The translations under genes were made by a program, and so were the position numbers. This document shows, piece by piece, positions 1 to 5,478 of a stretch of 6,122 nucleotides of DNA (the first letter of the stretch is position 1; each line of letters opens with the position of its first letter). The notes beneath the pieces were generated by a model. The model was not told the origin of the DNA. It made no database searches and worked only from the letters and a program-made list of their open reading frames with translations. Source of the DNA: an uncultured Hyphomicrobiales bacterium (GTDB lineage: Bacteria > Pseudomonadota > Alphaproteobacteria > Rhizobiales > Beijerinckiaceae); NCBI GenBank assembly GCA_903932565.1, contig CAIZGQ010000181.1:1-6122 (forward strand), read 5' to 3'.

Positions 1-12
1 CCGGAGGCCGCG

Positions 13-201
13 ATGACTGACGTGACACAATCCGTCATTGAGCGCGGTGATCTTGCGCATCTCGCACTTTTTTTGTGGGCCTCAGGGGCATCCGCTTTGC
101 TGTTGTGGACCCTGAAGGAGTTGGCAGCGGCGAACCGTCGCTTTGATGCCTTTGTTCGCGAATTGGCCAATTTCAACCATCGATTTGGAGATGAACCATG
201 A
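13..201 (+). CDS. Small membrane protein, GTA g3.5-like
   Basis: A 62-aa protein with one hydrophobic segment at about residues 14-34 (LAHLALFLWASGASALLLWT), followed by an amphipathic helix ending in FDAFVRELANFNHRFG. This pattern, an 'R-x-DLAH-ALFLW' start and an 'RFD-FVREL-FN-RF' end, matches my recollection of the small g3.5 protein that sits between portal and protease genes in RcGTA-like clusters. Its role in the family is not established; a single-pass inner-membrane protein is an inference. The start is supported by GGAGG at 3-7, five bases before the ATG. The upstream gene must end within the first 20 bases: stops in the other two frames lie at 14-16 and 18-20, so either way the genes overlap. 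The stop overlaps the next ATG (ATGA at 198-201), suggesting translational coupling. Confidence 0.75.
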   Translation: MTDVTQSVIERGDLAHLALFLWASGASALLLWTLKELAAANRRFDAFVRELANFNHRFGDEP

Positions 202-389
202 CTATCCAGGTTGATCCGTTGCGCCTTCGCCTCTCGCCGCAGACGACGCAACGACGGGCACATCAGAGTGCCGAGGCGCAGCTTGTGTTCCGGCATTTTG
301 CACGGGTGCTTGAAAAGCTCGTGCCACCTGACAAAGGCCCTCCGCCCGTTTGTGCACCTGCGCAAACTCCGCGAATCCGCCAGGCCTGA
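198..389 (+). CDS. Unrecognised 63-aa small protein
   Basis: I do not recognise this gene. It would encode 63 residues: a basic N-terminal stretch (RLRLSPQTTQRRAHQ), a short amphipathic helix around residues 24-42 (EAQLVFRHFARVLEKLVP), and a Pro-rich tail. There is no signal peptide or membrane segment. The case for real coding is its ATGA stop-start overlap with the preceding gene and a GGAG at 187-190, eight to nine bases before the ATG. RcGTA as I remember it has no gene here between g3.5 and the protease. It could be a lineage-specific addition or an inserted or degraded remnant, and it is followed directly by an intrinsic terminator. Overlapping readings on the other strand and in the other plus frame are less convincing because they lack ribosome binding sites. 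Confidence 0.45.
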   Translation: MTIQVDPLRLRLSPQTTQRRAHQSAEAQLVFRHFARVLEKLVPPDKGPPPVCAPAQTPRIRQA

Positions 390-412
390 CGAGCTTAGCA
401 CATTTAACTTCC

Positions 413-435
413 AGCCCCTCAGCGGGGCTTTTTTT
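413..435 (+). terminator. Intrinsic (rho-independent) terminator
   Basis: AGCCCC at 413-418 pairs perfectly with GGGGCT at 424-429 across a 5-base loop (TCAGC). The stem runs directly into a T tract ending at 435. This is a textbook plus-strand terminator; the minus strand has no comparable T tract. It lies between the small ORF (stop at 389) and the prohead protease gene, whose GGAG ribosome binding site begins only three bases after the T tract. It would be expected to end or attenuate transcription entering from the portal/g3.5 side, which is unusual inside a structural operon. Confidence 0.8.
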
Positions 436-446
436 ATGGAGTGAGC

Positions 447-1016
447 ATGACAGCAAGCTTAGGGCTTTACCCGCGCGGGTCGCCGCGTGCCAGGGAAATC
501 AAGCGCGCGCCCCCGCATGTGCTTGATGTGGGGACGGATGGTGTTTTTGAGGGCTATGCCAGTGTCTTTGGCATCCCTGATCTGGGCCGCGACGTCGTCA
601 TGCCGGGCGCCTTTATTCGGTCGCTCAAGGCGCGAGGCGCAGGTGGGATCCGCATGCTGTGGCAGCATGAGCCGGGCGAGCCGCTGGGCACGTGGCTCTC
701 GCTTGCTGAGGATCATCGCGGCTTGAAAGTGCGGGGGCGCCTCAATCTTTCGGTGGCGCGTTCGCGCGAGCTCCTGTCGCTCATGCGCGAAGGCGCAGTT
801 GACGGCTTGTCCATTGGCTTTCGCACCGAGCGCGCCTTGCCGGATCGCAAGAGCGGCTTGCGTCGACTGGTGCAGATCGATCTTTGGGAAATCTCGCTTG
901 TCACGTTTCCCATGCTCCCACAGGCACGTGTGACAGCCGTCAAACATCAGCGTTCGCCCTCTACCCATTCAACCCTGGCGCAAAAAATTCGTTACGCCGC
1001 CTCTGTATTTCTCTGA
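447..1016 (+). CDS. HK97-family prohead protease (GTA gp4-like)
   Basis: A 189-aa serine protease of the HK97 prohead family (MEROPS U35 type). It cuts the N-terminal delta domain from the capsid protein during head maturation. Family hallmarks are visible in order: FEGYASVFG (34-42) with D49 and PGAF (53-56); LWQHEPGEPLG (71-81) with the likely catalytic His74; GAVDGLSIGFR (116-126) with the likely nucleophile Ser122; and DLWEISLVTFPM (145-156) with acidic Glu148. Length is normal for the family. I chose ATG 447 because GGAG (438-441) is five bases upstream; a GTG at 441 would add two codons but overlaps that site. The gene follows a terminator closely and is 11 bases from the capsid gene, its processing substrate. 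The basic, Ser/Thr-rich C-terminus shows no motif. Confidence 0.92.
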   Translation: MTASLGLYPRGSPRAREIKRAPPHVLDVGTDGVFEGYASVFGIPDLGRDVVMPGAFIRSLKARGAGGIRMLWQHEPGEPLGTWLSLAEDHRGLKVRGRLNLSVARSRELLSLMREGAVDGLSIGFRTERALPDRKSGLRRLVQIDLWEISLVTFPMLPQARVTAVKHQRSPSTHSTLAQKIRYAASVFL

Positions 1017-1027
1017 AAGGAATTTTG

Positions 1028-2275
1028 ATGACCACGATTCAGACATATGAAAACAAATCTGCCGATGCAGGTGCTGCCTTTGAAGATTTCCACCGGCTGT
1101 TTGCGCATTATCGCGAAGGCAATGATGAGCGCCTTGCTCAGATTGAATCCAAGCAGACCGCAGATGTCATCACGGAAGAAAAAGTGGCGCGGATGGACCG
1201 CGCGCTTGATGAAACCAAACGACGTCTCGATACATTGGCGCTTGAACGCGGCCGCCCCATGCTTGGCACCAGCGATAAGTCCGCCGGGCTCGACCATGCG
1301 CAGCGCGAACACAAGGCGGCGTTTCGCGGTTACATGCGATCAGGTGATGTGGGTGGCCTAAAGTCCTTGGAAGAAAAGTCGTTGTCAGCGGGCTCCGGAC
1401 CTGACGGTGGCTTTCTCGTTCCTGTTCCAGCGGAGCAGGAAATCCTGCGACGGCTGGCCAGTATCTCGCCGATCCGCTCCATTGCCAGCATCCGTGAGAT
1501 TTCAGGCGCTAGTTACCGCACGGCATTTTCATATCAGGGTCCGGCATCTGGCTGGGTGGCTGAAGCTGACCCGCGCCCGCAGACAACAAGTCCGAAAATT
1601 TCGGACATGACATATCCGGCGATGGAGCTTTATGCCATGCCGGCTGCGACGCAGACATTGCTCGACGATGCTGCTGTTGATATCGAGCAATGGATCGCGC
1701 AGGAAGTTGACACTGTCTTTGCGGAGCAAGAGGGCACCGCCTTTGTCAATGGAGACGGCAACGGAAAGCCGAAAGGGTTCTTGAGCTATCCGAAAATTGC
1801 GCAATCGCAGTGGAGCCAGGGCAACACCGGCTATGTGGTCACGGGGACAGCGGGTGCGTTTCCGGCGACCAACCCGTCTGATCTCATCTTTGATTTTGTC
1901 TACGCGCTGCGGGCTGGGTTCCGTCAGAACGCGAAGTTCGTCATGAACCGCAAAACGCAATCGATGATGCGAAAGTTCAAGACAACAACCGGTGAATATC
2001 TCTGGGAGCCGCCGACGTCTCTTGGGGCATCGGCGACGTTTATGAATTTTCCAGTCATTGAAGCCGAAGATATGCCTGATGTGGCGGCTGATTCATTTGC
2101 TGTGGCCTTTGGTGATTTTCAGCGCGGATATCTGGTTGTTGATCGGCGCGGCATTCGCGTGTTGCGGGATCCCTATTCAACCAAGCCCTATGTCTTGTTC
2201 TACACCACAAAACGTGTGGGCGGCGGCATCCTGAATTTTGAAGCCATCAAGCTGCTGAAATTCGGAACTGCCTGA
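1028..2275 (+). CDS. HK97-fold major capsid protein (GTA gp5-like)
   Basis: A 415-aa major capsid protein that forms the icosahedral head shell. Residues 16-75 are charged and helical (for example FEDFHRLFAHYREGNDERL) and fit the coiled-coil delta/scaffold domain. The segment SLSAGSGPDGGFLVP (118-132) matches the usual start of the mature HK97-type shell protein, so cleavage by the upstream protease is expected near residues 116-118. Downstream, family-typical stretches include GWVAEADPRPQTTSPKI, FVNGDGNGKPKGFLSY, and FGDFQRGYLVVDRRGIRVLRDPY. The reading frame stays open far upstream, but ATG 1028 is the clear start: AAAGGAA at 1016-1022 overlaps the protease stop and is five bases away. The gene ends 4 bases before the stop of a convergent minus-strand gene, instead of running into the adaptor gene as usual. 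Confidence 0.95.
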   Translation: MTTIQTYENKSADAGAAFEDFHRLFAHYREGNDERLAQIESKQTADVITEEKVARMDRALDETKRRLDTLALERGRPMLGTSDKSAGLDHAQREHKAAFRGYMRSGDVGGLKSLEEKSLSAGSGPDGGFLVPVPAEQEILRRLASISPIRSIASIREISGASYRTAFSYQGPASGWVAEADPRPQTTSPKISDMTYPAMELYAMPAATQTLLDDAAVDIEQWIAQEVDTVFAEQEGTAFVNGDGNGKPKGFLSYPKIAQSQWSQGNTGYVVTGTAGAFPATNPSDLIFDFVYALRAGFRQNAKFVMNRKTQSMMRKFKTTTGEYLWEPPTSLGASATFMNFPVIEAEDMPDVAADSFAVAFGDFQRGYLVVDRRGIRVLRDPYSTKPYVLFYTTKRVGGGILNFEAIKLLKFGTA

Positions 2276-2279
2276 TTGA

Positions 2280-3044
2280 TTACTGGCCCCAGCGTTGCAG
2301 GATCTGGTCGATCCAGGCCCGCTGGGGCGCAATCAGGATGGCTTGTGTCAATTGTCCGCAGGCGTGGCCTGCGCGTCCCGCAGCGAACGCGACAACGGCA
2401 AGGAGCTGTGTGCCGGACGCATCGAGCACGGGTGCGCCAGAATCGCCTGTGCAGGCCCCGTCCTGCGCGCCGCCAACACCTTCAAGCCAGAGCAAAACGT
2501 TTGACAAAGGTGCGCGCACCTGAAGCGCGGTTTTGCGCAATGTGCCGCCCGTTTTCGGTTGGTTTTCTTGCGTCATGCCGAAGCCTGCAACGACAAACTG
2601 ATCGCCCATGCCTGCTGTTGAGGATTGTGACACCGGCAGGGGTATCAACATGGACGGCAAAGGTAGCTGAAGCTGAACCAACGCAAGGTCAATCGATTTA
2701 CGCCGAAGTCGCGCGGCGTCTTTTTCATAACCGGGATGCACGGCGATATTGCTGATCTCCAGCAGGCGCTGCTGCCCCGCATCGTCCTTGATGAAGACCC
2801 GCGTCGTCGCGCGGTCCGCGACGCAATGGGCTGCGGTCAGCACGATTGTGCGGGTGAGCACAGTGCCGGTACAGAACGACGCCGTTGTGTTGGACCTCGC
2901 AAGCACCATGACGACATGACGTTGGGTCTCACGCGCGTCAAAGCTTTGTCCAACGAGTGCTTGACTGGCACCAGACTGAACCAGAGCTAATCCGATCAAT
3001 ATCCATTGAGAGATTTTCGAAAATGCAATTTTTCGACGATGCAT
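2280..3044 (-). CDS. Secreted chymotrypsin-fold serine protease inserted in the operon
   Basis: A 254-aa S1-family serine endopeptidase with a signal peptide: basic MHRRK, hydrophobic core at 14-22, probable signal peptidase I cleavage after Ala29 (SQA). The catalytic triad is complete: His73 in VLTAAHC, Asp119 in SIDLALVQL, Ser202 in GACTGDSGAPV. Likely disulphides are C58-C74 and C198-C229, matching conserved trypsin pairs. The residue equivalent to the trypsin S1 Asp189 is Gly196, so Arg/Lys specificity is not expected. I chose the internal ATG at 3044 because AAAGGA lies about ten bases upstream on that strand and the signal peptide starts there; a longer form from 3086 adds 14 residues that hide it. 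It is a periplasmic or extracellular enzyme, unrelated to the capsid protease. It is transcribed against the assembly operon and begins only 44 bases from gp6. Target unknown. Confidence 0.9.
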   Translation of the reverse strand: MHRRKIAFSKISQWILIGLALVQSGASQALVGQSFDARETQRHVVMVLARSNTTASFCTGTVLTRTIVLTAAHCVADRATTRVFIKDDAGQQRLLEISNIAVHPGYEKDAARLRRKSIDLALVQLQLPLPSMLIPLPVSQSSTAGMGDQFVVAGFGMTQENQPKTGGTLRKTALQVRAPLSNVLLWLEGVGGAQDGACTGDSGAPVLDASGTQLLAVVAFAAGRAGHACGQLTQAILIAPQRAWIDQILQRWGQ

Positions 3045-3088
3045 CGTCCGGGCTTCCTTTAGGTGGCAAACAGGGCTGCCGGTCAACT

Positions 3089-3670
3089 GTGCTTCGTTTC
3101 TCGCAGCAAGTGTTGGTGGCTCCGCTCATTGAGCCCCTGAGCCTTGTTGAGGCCAAAGCCTGGTTGCGGGTGGATACGCCAAGCGAGGACGATTTGATCT
3201 CCGCCCTTATTACAGCCGCACGGCTTGTAATTGAAGCGGAAACTCGGCTCTTGCTTATCACGCAAAGTTGGCGTCTCACGCTCGACCGTTGGCCAGAGCA
3301 TCGCAGTTTTGAACTTCCGTTGATGCCCTGCCAGGCCGTGCTTGGCGTTCGAACAGTGGACTTCGGCAGTGTCTCCAACGTGATACCAACTTCGGCCTAT
3401 GCACTGGCGACAAACCCACAGTCAGCCCAATTGCATTTCACAGATGTTCTGCCGGTCGACCGGACGGTCTGTGCCCGCCTCGAAATAGACCTTCAAGTGG
3501 GCTATGGCGATGCAGCCACGTCTGTCCCCGAGCCGCTTCGTCAGGCTATACGGCTGCTTGTCGCGCGCTGGTTTGAAAATCGTGGCGACGTCACAGCTGA
3601 CACGTCCGGGGGGCATTTGTCAGGGCCGGTTGCTGCGTTGATTGCGCCTTACCGTCGGCTGAGGGTTTGA
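3089..3670 (+). CDS. Head-tail connector/adaptor protein (GTA gp6-like)
   Basis: About 193 aa, of the phage head-tail connector family (phiE125 gp8/Phage_connect type), which binds under the portal and starts the neck. Recognisable parts are EPLSLVEAKAWLRVD (about 15-29), EDDLISALITAARLVIEAET, the WRLTLDRWP strand, and LQVGYGDA followed by PEPLRQAIRLLVARWFENRG near the C-terminus. The start is uncertain. The family usually begins just before the EPLSLxEAKxxLR motif, so GTG 3089 or GTG 3110 (186 aa) fit best; neither has a strong Shine-Dalgarno. The frame is open back to 2957, with an ATG at 3023, but that part overlaps the divergent protease's signal peptide and does not resemble the family. 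The gene is cut off from the capsid gene by the protease. Its stop is 2 bases before gp7. Confidence 0.85.
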   Translation: MLRFSQQVLVAPLIEPLSLVEAKAWLRVDTPSEDDLISALITAARLVIEAETRLLLITQSWRLTLDRWPEHRSFELPLMPCQAVLGVRTVDFGSVSNVIPTSAYALATNPQSAQLHFTDVLPVDRTVCARLEIDLQVGYGDAATSVPEPLRQAIRLLVARWFENRGDVTADTSGGHLSGPVAALIAPYRRLRV

Positions 3671-3672
3671 TC

Positions 3673-3999
3673 ATGGCAACCCCGCCGCTCGGTCGGTTTC
3701 GATCCCGCTTGTCTCTTCAGCTTCCTGTTGATGTTGAAGATGGCGCAGGAGGCATGTCACGCACATGGCAATTTGTCGCCGACGTTTGGGGCTCGATTGA
3801 GCCGCTCGCCGCGCAGCAACGTTTTATGGCGCAGCGCATGGAACAAAGTGTGACTCATGTCATTTACCTTCGTTGGCGCGCGGACATCTGCCTCGGCTGG
3901 CGGCTTCTTTTCGGTTCCCGGACATTTCTGGTTCACGCCTGTTACGACCCAACAACACAGAAGCGCCATCTTGTGTGTCAGTGTGAGGAGATTGTGTGA
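3673..3999 (+). CDS. Head closure/stopper protein (GTA gp7-like, Phage_H_T_join)
   Basis: A 108-aa small beta-rich protein of the phage head-tail joining family (SPP1 gp16-like), which seals the filled head and links adaptor to tail. The features are typical: a short basic N-terminus (GRFRSRLSLQ), an acidic linker 'DVEDGAGGMSRTW', a W-GSIEPL segment, the QRMEQSVTHVIYLRWR strand, and a C-terminal YDPTTQKRHLVCQCEEI strand, matching the usual 'D...R.....C.E' ending. ATG 3673 is preferred over TTG 3667 because GAGGG (3661-3665) is correctly placed and the TTG would overlap the gp6 stop. Its stop overlaps the ATG of gp8 by one base. Confidence 0.88.
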   Translation: MATPPLGRFRSRLSLQLPVDVEDGAGGMSRTWQFVADVWGSIEPLAAQQRFMAQRMEQSVTHVIYLRWRADICLGWRLLFGSRTFLVHACYDPTTQKRHLVCQCEEIV

Positions 4000-4427
4000 T
4001 GAGTGCAATCTCCACAAACGCTTCGCCTGTTGCAGCGTTGCGCCAGGCAATCCGCGCCAAGGTTTTGAGCGACGTCAATTTCCTTGCCGCGCTGGGTGGT
4101 GCAAAATTCTACGACGAGGTACCTCGTGGAATCGAGCCACCTTACGTCGTCTTTGGCGATGTGATTGATCGGGATTGGTCAACGGCAACGGACCAGGGCT
4201 CTGAGCAGATTATCCGCCTCGATGTCTGGTCGACCCAGCGTGGGCTTCTTGAATCTCTTACCATTGCAGGTCTTTTGGCAACGCTACTTCAAACTCCAAG
4301 TCTGCAGATCGCAGGTTGGACACTTGTGAATTTTCGCTATCAGACGAGCGAAACCAAGCGTGACGCCAACGGCCGCTTTGCTCGAACGAGCTTGCGCTAT
4401 CGTGCAGTTCTGGAAAAATCAAACTGA
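3999..4427 (+). CDS. Tail terminator/completion protein (GTA gp8-like, DUF3168)
   Basis: A 142-aa protein of the DUF3168 family, which caps the tail tube and joins it to the head. The hallmarks are an N-terminal helix (SPVAALRQAIRAKVLSD), then 'KFYDEVPRGIEPPYVVFGD', then the strand pattern DWST....SEQIIRLDVWS, and a C-terminal strand with RFARTSLRYRAVLE. Length is typical. ATG 3999 overlaps the gp7 stop (TGATG), and GAGGAG at 3985-3990 is eight bases upstream, so the start is firm; the GTG one codon earlier is less likely. The neighbours, stopper before and tail tube after, agree with the role. Confidence 0.88.
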   Translation: MSAISTNASPVAALRQAIRAKVLSDVNFLAALGGAKFYDEVPRGIEPPYVVFGDVIDRDWSTATDQGSEQIIRLDVWSTQRGLLESLTIAGLLATLLQTPSLQIAGWTLVNFRYQTSETKRDANGRFARTSLRYRAVLEKSN

Positions 4428-4440
4428 ACAGGGAACAATC

Positions 4441-4854
4441 ATGGCAGCTCAAAGAGGCAAGGATCTCCTTCTCAAGTGCGATGACGGAACCGGCGCATTT
4501 GTGACAGTTGCGGGTTTGCGGACCCAGCGGATCGCGTTGAACACTGATAACGTCGACATTACAAATTTCGAGTCTGTCGGCCGGTGGCGGGAGCTTTTGG
4601 CAGGGGCTGGCGCGAAGCGGGCCTCTATTGCTGGCACGGGCATTTTTAAAGATGCAACGTCCGACATGTTAATGCGTCAAAAGTTTTTCGACGGTGTGAT
4701 CGCGCAATGGCAGATTGTTGTGCCTGCATTTGGAATTATCCAGGGACCATTTCAGATCTCGAGTCTCGATTATCGAGGCGACCACGCGGCAGAGGTGACA
4801 TTTGAACTCGCCTTGGAATCGGCAGGTGCGTTGACGTTTACGCCACTACCTTAA
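4441..4854 (+). CDS. Major tail tube protein (GTA gp9-like, TP901-1 family)
   Basis: A 137-aa protein that stacks in rings to form the tail tube. It shows the TP901-1-type pattern: an N-terminal KDLLLKCDDG.GAFVTVAGLR strand pair, RIALNTDNVDITNFES (30-45), then WRELLAGAGAKRASIAGTGIF and a closing strand set including FQISSLDYRGDHAAEVTFEL and LESAGALTFT. The size is close to that expected of GTA tail tubes. AGGGAA at 4430-4435 lies five bases before the ATG, and the gp8 stop is 13 bases upstream. It is followed by the two chaperone-like genes and the tape measure, the usual order. Confidence 0.9.
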   Translation: MAAQRGKDLLLKCDDGTGAFVTVAGLRTQRIALNTDNVDITNFESVGRWRELLAGAGAKRASIAGTGIFKDATSDMLMRQKFFDGVIAQWQIVVPAFGIIQGPFQISSLDYRGDHAAEVTFELALESAGALTFTPLP

Positions 4855-4870
4855 GCAAGATGGAGTCATC

Positions 4871-5230
4871 ATGGCCAATCAGCACCGCGGTGAGATATCC
4901 GCAGTCCTAGGGCATCGCCCGTTTGTATTATGCCTGACCTTGGGCGCGCTTGCTGAGCTTGAGGATTCGTTCGCTGTTGTAGATCTTGGCTGCCTGGCGA
5001 AGCGCTTTGAAAGCGGCGCGCTTTCGGCGCGTGATCTGCTGCGGATCATCGGCTGCGGCATCCGCGGTGGCGGTACGGCGATGAGCGATGACGAAATTGC
5101 AGCCTTGCCCGTTCAAAACGGCCTGCAGGGTTATATCGATATAGCGACGCAGCTTTTATCAGCAACATTCGGAGCCGTCGGCGCTGAGGCGCCTCCGCGA
5201 TCAAACCCTCCGGGGCCGCAGAACCCATAG
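4871..5230 (+). CDS. Tail assembly chaperone-like protein (GTA gp10-like)
   Basis: A 119-aa protein of the GTA gp10 family, grouped with phage tail assembly chaperones. Visible are an HRGEISAVLGHRPFVLCLTLGALAELE start (split strand and helix), 'GALSARDLLRIIGCGIRGGG' in the middle and a MSDDEIAAL helix. The final 12 or so residues are a Pro-rich linker (APPRSNPPGPQNP), typical of the low-complexity joint where chaperone frameshifts occur. GGAG at 4862-4865 is five bases before the ATG. The role inferred from the family is to coat the tape measure and recruit tail tube subunits. The next gene is in the -1 frame five bases downstream, with a candidate slip site at codons 111-113. Confidence 0.87.
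   Translation: MANQHRGEISAVLGHRPFVLCLTLGALAELEDSFAVVDLGCLAKRFESGALSARDLLRIIGCGIRGGGTAMSDDEIAALPVQNGLQGYIDIATQLLSATFGAVGAEAPPRSNPPGPQNP
5203..5209 (+). promoter_or_regulatory. Candidate -1 ribosomal frameshift site (A AAC CCT)
   Basis: Read in the gp10 frame the heptamer is A AAC CCT, which fits X XXY YYZ. A -1 slip gives AAA CCC and continues TCC GGG GCC without a stop into gp10.1. The -1 frame is open only from 5188, after a TGA at 5185-5187, and gp10 stops at 5228-5230, so the site lies in a 43-base shared window. A GAGG (5186-5189) about 13 bases upstream could act as an internal Shine-Dalgarno stimulator; a weak GGG/CCC hairpin (5213-5226) follows. The product would be about 202 aa. Caveat: C in the Y position is not among the most efficient slippery sequences. 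Confidence 0.4.
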
Positions 5231-5235
5231 ACATT

Positions 5236-5478
5236 GTGTCTGACGATCAAACGTCGACGCGATCAGGCCCAGAAAAGTTTCCTTGGGACGACGCGATGGC
5301 ATTTGGTTTTGGTGTTCTGCGGCTTTCCAGTCAGACCTTTTGGAATCTGACGCCTCGCGAGTTGGCGAGCGCGATGAAACGGACTGCAAGATCTGGTGGC
5401 GGGGCTTTGTCGCGCGCGGGCCTTGAAGGATTAATGGTCCGATTTCCCGATCAATCAGAAAAGGAATTCTTGACGTGA
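5236..5478 (+). CDS. Tail assembly chaperone-like small protein (GTA gp10.1-like)
   Basis: As a free-standing gene it is 80 aa from GTG 5236; it may instead be made as the C-terminal part of a gp10 fusion. The core FPWDDAMAFGFGVLRLSSQT followed by FWNLTPRELASAM matches the short rcc01693/DUF2376-like family (Phage_TAC_6 type), known from GTA clusters between gp10 and the tape measure. Known members are often 60-70 aa, so the extra C-terminal stretch (SRAGLEGLMVRFPDQSEKEF) is slightly long. No good Shine-Dalgarno precedes GTG 5236, and an ATG at 5296 would remove part of the core. It lies in the -1 frame of gp10. Its stop overlaps the tape-measure start (GTGA at 5475-5478). Confidence 0.82.
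   Translation: MSDDQTSTRSGPEKFPWDDAMAFGFGVLRLSSQTFWNLTPRELASAMKRTARSGGGALSRAGLEGLMVRFPDQSEKEFLT

Noticed and set aside
1..20. C-terminus of the upstream (portal) gene
   Set aside because: Two different frames stop within the first 20 bases (14-16 and 18-20), so the frame and product cannot be decided from this window; no feature was called.
211..444. Plus-strand open frame running through the terminator
   Set aside because: It has no ribosome binding site, a low-quality Arg-rich translation, and overlaps the better supported ORF at 198-389.
459..968. Long minus-strand open frame across the prohead protease gene
   Set aside because: The plus strand encodes clear HK97 protease motifs here; the antisense product has no recognisable features and is a by-product of codon bias.
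2273..2280. TGATTGAT tandem duplication at the capsid/protease junction as an insertion target-site duplication
   Set aside because: No matching copy is found at the other edge of the protease segment, and eight bases could easily repeat by chance.
2276..2755. Plus-strand open frame (159 aa) opposite the serine protease
   Set aside because: It is a shadow of the protease gene. The Arg/Gln-rich translation has no domain pattern, while the minus strand shows the full catalytic triad and signal peptide.
2961..2990. Plus-strand TTGACT at 2961 as part of a promoter restoring transcription of gp6 and downstream genes
   Set aside because: No convincing -10 element is found at a 16-18 base spacing, and the bases are explained by the protease coding sequence on the other strand.
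3058..3086. Minus-strand TTGACC (3081-3086) with a 17-base spacer to CCTAAA (3058-3063), as a promoter for the serine protease
   Set aside because: The -10 match is poor (3 of 6), and the transcript would start inside or after the ribosome binding site, leaving no usable leader.
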